Source: Cladochytrium replicatum (Eukaryota > Chytridiomycota > Chytridiomycetes > Cladochytriales > Cladochytriaceae). Taken from it: a stretch of DNA of 64,000 nucleotides. Shown piece by piece: positions 56,704 to 64,000 of this stretch; the first letter of the stretch is position 1, and each line of letters starts with the position of its first letter. Both the position numbers and the translations under genes were made by a program. Location of the stretch: positions 1 to 64,000 of the forward strand of contig JAHLKD010000002.1 in assembly GCA_025526935.1 (NCBI GenBank), given 5' to 3'. The notes below the pieces were generated by a model. That model saw only the letters and a program-made list of their open reading frames with translations, was not told the DNA's origin and did no database searches.

Positions 56704-59700
56704 CTATTGGCCACGAGATTTTCCCATGAAAGCCCACTGAATGATAGTAGCGGTGCGATGGGCGAAACGCTGCCCGATATTCCTCGCACCTATGTCAGCA
56801 ACAGGCGAAGCAGCTCGAATTTCCCTCGAGCCACTGTTTCGGCGGCGTAAACTTCCAAAGAGCGAGGGGGTCGGGCTCGCAGTTGAGCCGATTGGAGACG
56901 AAAACCGACCTGCCGGGGCCCTCGTCCGAATTCGTAGCTGAGGGCGACCACGGTCAGTCTTTCCTTCGGTTGATTCCAAAGTTGTTTCCTCCGTGGACGA
57001 AGTTCGAGAAACGTCATCCGTAGAATCTCCTGTCGGGGTTTCCACCAAAGAGCGATCGGCAATCGGAGTTTTTGGAGGAGATGGTAGTGCGCCCAAGCTG
57101 TTTTCAGCGACTACGTCGTTGTCAACTCTGGCAGTGACCGGTGCATCCACGGGTGGAAGCGGTGCAGCAGCCGGGACATCTTCTACTTCAAGGGCTTGAT
57201 CCTCGGCAACAGCAAGAGCGGCAGCTGTTGGCTCAATTGCGGCTTTGTCCTCAATAGCATGCTCGTCGTCACTTTTAGGCAAGGTGATTCCGAGTCCATC
57301 CTTCGCCATTTTCTCGCGATATGCCTTCTTCGCCGCTTTGTATCGAAGGTGAAGCCTAAACAATCAATTAAGCTCGTTAGTTTCTCAAACGAAATCGAGA
57401 TAGCACCAGTGACGAGGTGCTGTGTTGTAAGATACTACCAACAGCTAAACTGAAGGACAAGAGAAATCCCTCGAAGAAATTTGGCTCATTGGAGAGCTCA
57501 TTTTATTTGGCGTGACTACTATCCGCATGTCGTAGCAAAAGCAACCAAACGGCAAAATGAAAATAAAAGTGTTGGATTGGGTGAAGACAAGGATGAGAAC
57601 TTTATGCTACAATTTGAATTTGCGAGAAAGACGGAAAGAAAGAAAGAAATGGTCGAAGATAAAACCAATGGGAGAATATACGTCCAAGGATGTCAGTCTT
57701 GGTGCAAACAGAGACGGCGTGGATCAGAATAAGCGAAAACAGGGGTGATATGAACAAAGGGGTAGACTAAAGTATCTTTGAACGATTTAACGCCACTCAA
57801 AGCAGAGAGAATTAGAGGAAGAAACCAAGGGGAACAGCCAACTTCACCTCATCACATGGTAAATTGAATCAAAAAGTGGGTTACTCACGCAGAATATTCA
57901 TCTGAGTTCAAATCATGCGAAGCCGATGCGACAGCCGCTAACGCTGCCGTTGACTCGCTTTCCTTTCCACTCCGTGCAAGATCCCACAACAGGCCAAGAA
58001 CTTCAGTCACGTTGCCTAAATGCCAGTAAGCCTCACTGCTCTTTCGTCCAACCGTGACCGTGATGACGGTGCGTCCACGTCGGCCCGGGGAATCAGCGGG
58101 CGATCGACCATTGGGGCTCATGTTTCGAGGTGAGCTCTCGCCGCTTCTCGCACCATTTGCAGCGAAGAGCATGCTGCCTGCGCGCTGCGAGTTTTGACGG
58201 CGGACCTCAGCCATTGGAGTCGGCGGCACGGACGGAGCAGACTCGTTCCCAGACTCGTGACCTGACTCGTATCCATGAACGCTTCCGTCAAGGTCACTGC
58301 GAGCATCAGAGGAGTCGAACTTTGTCAAGTAGTCGAACATGTATTCATCGCTACGGTCATCCCCGATCGCCATGATGAAGTCAAATTGATCACCACTGAG
58401 ATCACGGTCACTAGTTCCTCGTGATGGGCTGGGGGGATGATGTGCGTGAGGTAAGGTTACAGTTGTATGACCGTGGTGGCCAGTGTGATGGTGGTGTTGG
58501 TGTCGCTTACTACGGTGGTGATGTGACTGGTGGAACTTCAAGACACGGCGGACGACCACACCCTTATTCATGTTCCGGGGCATCACTTCCAAACGCTTCT
58601 TTTTGGACAAAACGTGGATGGGATAGGTTGGCGACAGAGACTGCTCAATATGGTTTTGGCACTCGGCGGCTTGCCAGCTTGAAAAGTTCAGATCAGCCCG
58701 TCCGTAATGCCAAACAATCGAGTACTCCTTCTGTTCGATGTAGGACCCTGGTGTGCGACTAGGGAATTTGGCCATTCAGTTAACGAATTTACGCAGACAT
58801 TGGGATCGCTCACTCGGTGTAATATTCGAAGACCTCGAGTACCTTTTTCTTCCAGCTAATATCTGCATCTGCCATCATGTTCTCCCAGCGACTCTTGCCT
58901 GCGTATTTGATGAAGCATCCAGCTTCCGCACTAGATTTCCAAAATGAGTCAGCCTCCACATTGAAGGGCCATTGTAGGGGATAAAGAAAACGAATTCTTA
59001 CCACATCCCGAGATTGGCAATGCCTTTGAAAACATCAAGGTTTTCACGCGAGCGCGAGCTCACAAGATACACGAGATTTTGTGGGTCCGATGTCAATTGA
59101 ACAAGCAAACCGTAAAGTTGCTCAACCACAGTGCTTCCAACTGGGACGACGCCACCATCATGTCCGAGGAACTATTGTTTCTGAGCAAGATATTCCAAGT
59201 CTTGCCCTTCAAAACATACCAAAATCCGCTTGTTGCTGTTCCAATATTCGTTCTTGACCATTGTACCGGGCAGAAATGGAATGGAACTTGCAATACTGTG
59301 CTGAAGTTCTTCGTGAACTTTAGTGACCTCTTGGACGAATCCATCCACCCAAGTCTGCGCAGTGTTCGTGCTCACATAGCTGTAGAGCTCTTTCCAACGA
59401 TAAAGCTTATCTTCTTCACTCATTGTTAAAGCATCGAAAATCGCATCTGCGACTTCGCGAGTGTCCCACGGATTTACCCGTAAAGCAGCACCAAACGAGC
59501 CATATGTACCAGCAAACTACATTGGTCGATACATTTTAGAGATGACGAAACGTTGTGGAGTACTGTGATTAATACCTCACTGATGATCAGAGGGCTCCGT
59601 TTCTCTTCCTGACATACGACGTACTCGTGACTTGTCAAGTTCATACCGTCGCGCAGGCTGGTAATTAAGCAAGCGTCTGCAATGGTGAGAAGCGCAATAT

Positions 59701-61307
59701 AGTGGTTAAAGCTGATGTCCTGATGGAGATAAACAACTGGGGTGTACTCGATGGATCCGAATCGTGAGTTGATGCGAGCGACTACATCCGAAACATTGGA
59801 ACTTGACTGATTGGCCTCCGTTGTGGATAGAGCCACTTGGATCAAAACAACCTTTGAAGAGAATCATACTTCAGCAAGTGTGAATAGGGTCAAGAGTATA
59901 ACACAACCTTTCCAACCCACTCAGGATGGAGGGTCAAAAAACGCTCAAATGCAAGCATCTTTTGCCGAACACCTTTGACGTAGTCGTTCTTGTCTCGGCC
60001 AATAACAACTGCCTTCCCTGCGTATCTCTCTTGAAGCGAGAGAATCATGTCCTTTACATCCGGATTTGTTCGTCGCTCATTGAGCGACTGCAAATTGATC
60101 CCGATGGGAAAGATTCCCACCGATGCACTAGTGTTGTCCAACTGAATTCCTTTGGGCGTAGATTCAAGTGAGAGCAGTCGCGTGCAAGTCATGAGGAAAT
60201 GACGCATGAAGGAATAAGTCTGGAGGTTTTGTAAAAATAATTGGTAAAAGATGTTTCTCAAATCGAACGAGTGAGTTTCAAGATCACCTGAAAACCAATA
60301 AGATCTATTAAGGCATTAGCCAAACAGTGTAGCAAACAGTGTGGCATCTGAGACCTACCTGCGCCAAGCATTCCTTCCAAAATTTGCTTTCGGACTAAAG
60401 GGAATGTCAAGCGAGAACTACTAAAGAGAATCTAAGTTGTTACCGTGCAGGCATCTATATATCTCTGACGAAGGGAAGGGAATGTGAAGGAAGAATCCAA
60501 TCATGGCGTTTGGAATAAGCTGCCTCAACATCTGTGGAACTAACATGAGATGATAATCATTCACCCAAACTGAGAAGAACTGTCACGCTGTGTCGATGAA
60601 CAAGGTGCAAAAGGCACATACCAACATCATTCGGTTGGTAGACAGATGCGATCACGTTGGCAAACTTCTGATTAACAGCCACATACTGCTTCCAAGCACG
60701 CTCCTCGTAGGCTTTTCCCTTCGGATAGTCGGAAAGCTGATAGTGGAAGGGCCTCCACAAAACCTTAATATGAAAGAGTTGGCGTTCCTCTTACCAAAGC
60801 TAACTGATGTCAACATACCTGCTTACAGAACTGCGAATAATGTCCCGCAATCTCCTCGTCACTCAGGTAGACCACGACAGAATCGTATTCTCCAAGCAGT
60901 TTCTGGCGAATGCGCTTCCGCATGTCCTGACTGAGCTGCTGAGTGGAGGTACCTAAGCTTCCAATCCAGAGACGACGGTTCATACGGTGTGCCATGGAGT
61001 TAACGGCGTTCTGTAGGCCAATGTTCCCGTATCCAGAGGGATCAATATGCCAATACGCTGGTTCATTTTGGGCCTTTGCACCAGCATCCGTTGAGTATCG
61101 AGCACGTTTGTAGTTCTCTGCAGAAGCTGCGGTCTTGAAAGAACCGCGACGGGAGTCTGGTGAAACGTTGGCTGTTGGATCGATTGTGAGGGTATATGGG
61201 AGGAAAAGGGAAGCTACTAGCAAGCGACCTCCTGAAGCAGGCAATGGCTCGTAAGGAAAGAACGACGCAGCATCAGACGCCGATGCCTCTTGCGGTTGTT
61301 TGAACAT
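56704..61307 (-). CDS. Trehalose-6-phosphate synthase complex subunit (TPS3/TSL1-like), inactive phosphatase domain
   Basis: Twelve exons (61307-60819, 60763-60622, 60569-60444, 60394-60359, 60304-60288, 60219-59908, 59851-59576, 59516-59220, 59171-59002, 58930-58814, 58758-57889, 57355-56704) total 3504 nt, 1167 residues. The GT20 synthase half has [57 protein letters not shown] and [16 protein letters not shown]. The C-terminal HAD phosphatase half keeps [10 protein letters not shown]. Its nucleophile motif DxDGT reads [11 protein letters not shown], so the catalytic Asp is Gly. This pattern fits the regulatory Tps3/Tsl1 subunits rather than Tps2. A His-rich insert ([20 protein letters not shown]) lies in the phosphatase domain. 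Exon 5 is 17 nt. The last intron (533 nt) is long, but the join keeps frame. Confidence 0.88.
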
Positions 61308-61746
61308 GCTGAAAGTGGCAAATGGATGCGAATAAAAAATTAGCGATCAATCAACCATCGTATCGTCAAATTCGCTCGAAATTTGTGCCGACCAGGCAGT
61401 CCCAATTGTGAATGACCGTCTCACCGATTGCTCTACCGTTGCTGTTGCTTTGCCCGTAATCCCCACGATGCATGCAACTTACTCTGGAAATCCTTGCGAT
61501 TATGCCGATCAAACGTTCTACACTTGGTAACGCCTCTCCGTCAGGCAATCAACGGCCAAGCCAACACCACCACCACTCACCTCCAGTCCAAGTTGCGAAG
61601 CAAAAAGTTAACGGGGCAATTCGGTGTCGGACACGTGCTGGGGCACACTGATCAGATTCACCAGCCACACCGGATTCATCACATCACATCACATCGTAAC
61701 AATTGGTCGAGTAAAGGAAACATCACTCGATCTGGATGATACGAGA
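61308..61746. other. Intergenic region
   Basis: 5' flank of the TPS-like gene. A CACATCACATCACATC microrepeat occurs at about 61678-61693. No gene supported. Confidence 0.45.
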
Positions 61747-62448
61747 TTAAAGGATATGCCTCTTGATCTTTGTGCGTGCAATGTGATACTTGATCTGACT
61801 TACGTTGCTACACCAGTTCCTTAACCAGCACAGTCCTGTCGAAAAACAAAATCGCAAGTACTGATATTGACTTGGCGTTAATTCACATATTAAATGCACG
61901 AATGACTCCCCAAAGACATCCAACAACATATTATGAAGCTTAAGCTGGAGAGTGTCACTTTCTCCAACAACTAGGTAGAGTAGTCGCATTTCTGTTGTGC
62001 GCCGCTCGAGCAAGTTTCTCAACCGATCCGCTTCTTTTTCGCCCTTCGACTAGTTCGTTATGAGCGAGTCGTCTATCATTTTTCGTTCCTGTTCGAATTT
62101 TCGTACGACTTGTGAAACTGTGGCTTCCATTGCCCCGGATCTTGTTCTGCAATTCTTTACTCTGTGAGCATGGTTTATTTCTTACCAACAATGCCGCCAG
62201 TTTTTTTCAACCCCTTCACTTTGTCTCTGTGAATGAACAATCTTTTGGTTTACCATGACATTGTGGAGGACATTTTCTTGTGCCAGCTGACGATTTGCGC
62301 CAATTAGTTCGGAATTGAGACGTGAAAGGTCCTCTCCTTCTTGAACATGGTGAAGGAGAGCTTCTGCCATGCGTAGATTTTCTTTGTAAACCTCATTTGT
62401 TGTCTCGCTAAAGTTGGCAAACTCTCCTTTTGAATTGACGTTGCCGGT
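61747..62448 (-). pseudogene. Coiled-coil protein, possibly flagellar, with frame damage
   Basis: Minus-strand pieces form a long coiled coil: TTNEVYKENLRMAEALLHHV, GEDLSRLNSELIGANRQLAQ, KKLAALL, then MEATVSQVVRKFEQERKMID, DSLITN-stop-SKGEKEADRLRNLLERRTTEM and VGESDTLQLKLHNMLLDVFG. It needs one extra base in an A7 run near 62197 to join the first parts, and has TAG inside the later part (near 62050). The RNLLERRTTEMRLLY block resembles basal-body and cilium coiled-coil proteins such as BBOF1 or CFAP157, but I am not sure of this. It is head to head with ARPC1 with under 50 bp between them. Confidence 0.5.
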
Positions 62449-62479
62449 TGCAGTGCCACACAGTCAACTCCCACCAAAG

Positions 62480-63970
62480 ATGCCCACCGCAACGCCCGAT
62501 GTTCACCAAATCCTGTGGGGTGTACCCGTAACTTGCTTTGCATTTAACCATGACAATACCAGTATGTGCCAAGGATTTATGAGGAGTGTTTGGCATTGAT
62601 CGTATGTCTGAACATGTGTATTCAGAGGTGGCAGTTAGTGCAGACAGCATTGATGTTCAAATCTGGGCTCGCCGCAACGGTTCTTGGGAAGTTGAGAGTG
62701 TTCTATCGCAGGTATTTGGAGCGAAGCGCATGATTTTTGTGCACTGGGAAGATCTCACCCCGCTGGGACAATCTAGCACGACAAATTGGTGACCGGGGTT
62801 GACTGGTCGGCGACTACAAACATGATCGTTTCAGTTTCTCAGGACCTTAATGCCTATGTGTGGCAGTATGAACCTTCCACTCGTACTTGGAAGCACGCCA
62901 TGGTTGCCCTTCGAACCAACCGTGCAGCCACCTGTGTGAAGTGGAGTCCTCTCGGAAACAAGTTTGCCGCAGGCACGGGTGCTAAATCAATCTGCATTTG
63001 TTACTATGACGAAAGCCAGGATTTGTGGAAGGCTAGCCACAACAAGAAGCATATTACTTCTACTGTGCTCTCGATCGATTGGCATCCTGATAATGTGTTG
63101 ATTGCATGCGGTGCGGCGGACATGAAGGTACGGGCGAGGGTTTTTACCTGAATCCTGGTACTTAAACTATTTGCATAGACGCGCGTTTTATCCGCCTACA
63201 TCAAAAGCATTGATCCTAAGTAGGCTGCATTATTTTCTTTGATCTATCGGAATCCTTATCATTAATCTTCAAAAAGATCGGGAAATCCAGTCTGGGGTGA
63301 TAAACTTCCTCTTGACCAACTCTGTGCGGAATACAAGAGCAATGGATGGGTTCATGGAGTTGCCTTTTCACCGAGTGGTGCCTCTGTTGCCTGGGTTGGT
63401 GAGTGTGATGTGCTCGACTATTCTAGAAATCCGACGTTTATGATCTTCATTCAGCACATGATTCCACTCTCAATGTTTCTACCTCGAAGGACAGCTTTGT
63501 CACGGTGAAGACTGGAAACCTCCCTCTCCTTTCCTTGCTCTTTTTATCGGAAGACAGAATTGTTGCGGCCGGGCACGACTGTGTTCCATACTTGTTTGAA
63601 AGGCGAGGAACCAACTGGTATGTTTGATGTCACATTCACACAGCTCGCAATTTATTCAAAAAATCAAACATCCATTTTCCAGGGAACTTGTCGACAAACT
63701 TGACAAGGGTCCCAAGCGATCAGTTGCTGCCAACTCTGCGATGCTCAAATTCAAACAAATGGACAGTCGGGCACAAGCTAATGCTGACACGGAGGTTAAT
63801 TCATACCACCAAAACACGATTACGTATGATGGATGCTTTTCTGTTCAATCGCATTACTGAATTGGTATTCGCACTTCAGGCAAGTTCGATTATATGCTGG
63901 CCCAGCGACAAGTGTTACACATTTCGTGACTGGGGGTGTTGATGGAAAGCTCGTAATTTGGGAGCTTTAA
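62480..63970 (+). CDS. ARPC1: Arp2/3 complex subunit 1 (p40, WD40 protein)
   Basis: Eight exons: 62480-62561, 62626-62711, 62777-63127, 63179-63219, 63277-63398, 63455-63617, 63683-63823 and 63880-63970. They total 1077 nt, 358 residues, all in frame. ARPC1 blocks are clear: HDKLVTGVDWSATTNMIVSVSQD, NAYVWQYEPSTRTWKHAMVALR, TNRAATCVKWSPLGNKFAAGTG, ICYYDESQDLWKASHNKKHI, STVLSIDWHPDNVLIACG, SNGWVHGVAFSPSGASVAWV, RIVAAGHDCVPYLFE and FVTGGVDGKLVIWEL. The WD40 propeller contacts Arp2, Arp3 and nucleation-promoting factors to start branched actin at endocytic patches and, in zoospores, in pseudopods. The insert between blades 6 and 7 (PKRSVAANSAMLKFKQMD) is present, as in other ARPC1 proteins. Confidence 0.96.
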
Positions 63971-64000
63971 AGTTGTATTGGCTGTTTGGCTAATGTGTGT

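Noticed and set aside
57358-57886. Separate gene in the 533-nt gap of the TPS-like locus
   Set aside because: The plus-strand ORFs there are short and low complexity, and splicing across the gap gives an exact in-frame join (codon GC|G) with a total CDS divisible by three. A micro-exon inside cannot be excluded.
59172-59423. Stop codon truncating the TPS-like protein after EYLAQKQ
   Set aside because: The TAG is the 3' splice site of a 48-nt GTATGT...AATAG intron. Splicing gives KRILFLGHDGG in frame.
1-64000. Reassigned TAG codon explaining in-frame TAGs near 19515 and 62050
   Set aside because: VPS10, ARMC9 and the SANT gene all end naturally at TAG, so TAG is a normal stop here.
1-64000. 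tRNA, rRNA or CRISPR-like arrays
   Set aside because: I saw no cloverleaf-compatible sequence with conserved boxes, no rRNA core sequence and no regularly spaced repeats.

Overview
The window is nuclear DNA of a fungus. Genes are compact and split by many short GT-AG introns, mostly 41-85 nt. Gene content is fungal: a Vps10 sorting receptor, a trehalose synthase complex subunit, an Atos/FAM214 protein, a bestrophin/UPF0187 channel and mitochondrial pyruvate carrier 1. Ty1/copia retrotransposons are present. An ARMC9 homologue (a cilium and basal-body protein) points to a flagellated, zoosporic lineage such as a chytrid; that placement is inference.

Layout. 1-6872 is a nest of LTR-retrotransposon debris: two damaged 3' halves of one copia family, a reversed gag-LTR piece, and a 2.36-kb non-autonomous LTR element with its own target duplication. 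7308-10210 is a decayed MPS1/TTK kinase. 11485-18392 holds MPC1, a disordered protein, a secreted bacterial-type PAP2 phosphatase and an APH/ACAD10-like kinase. 18723-23061 holds an unresolved locus, a disordered protein and a coiled-coil protein. A MATE transporter relic lies at 23140-23830. 24050-31632 is a three-propeller VPS10. 31882-34987 holds a membrane protein with a PPPY motif and a kelch protein. 35387-36809 holds relics of aminopeptidase P and ITPA. 37874-44841 holds an IAH1-like esterase, Atos and bestrophin. 45051-53616 is ARMC9, cut by an intact 5.3-kb copia element with indistinguishable LTRs. 54260-64000 holds a SANT protein, the trehalose subunit, a coiled-coil relic and ARPC1.

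Three themes recur. Several exons are extremely short (1, 4, 10, 14 and 17 nt), each required by the conserved protein frame. Several housekeeping genes are broken while neighbours splice without a single frame error over more than 20 exons. One secreted protein joins a PAP2 phosphatase to an autotransporter-type beta-strand repeat, which suggests acquisition from bacteria.

All exon maps were made by hand from frame, splice sites and remembered family motifs. For VPS10, the TPS-like gene, ARPC1, bestrophin, MPC1, the APH kinase, PAP2, the kelch protein, the esterase, the coiled-coil protein and the 31882-32926 protein, the proposed exons sum to a multiple of three with no internal stop.
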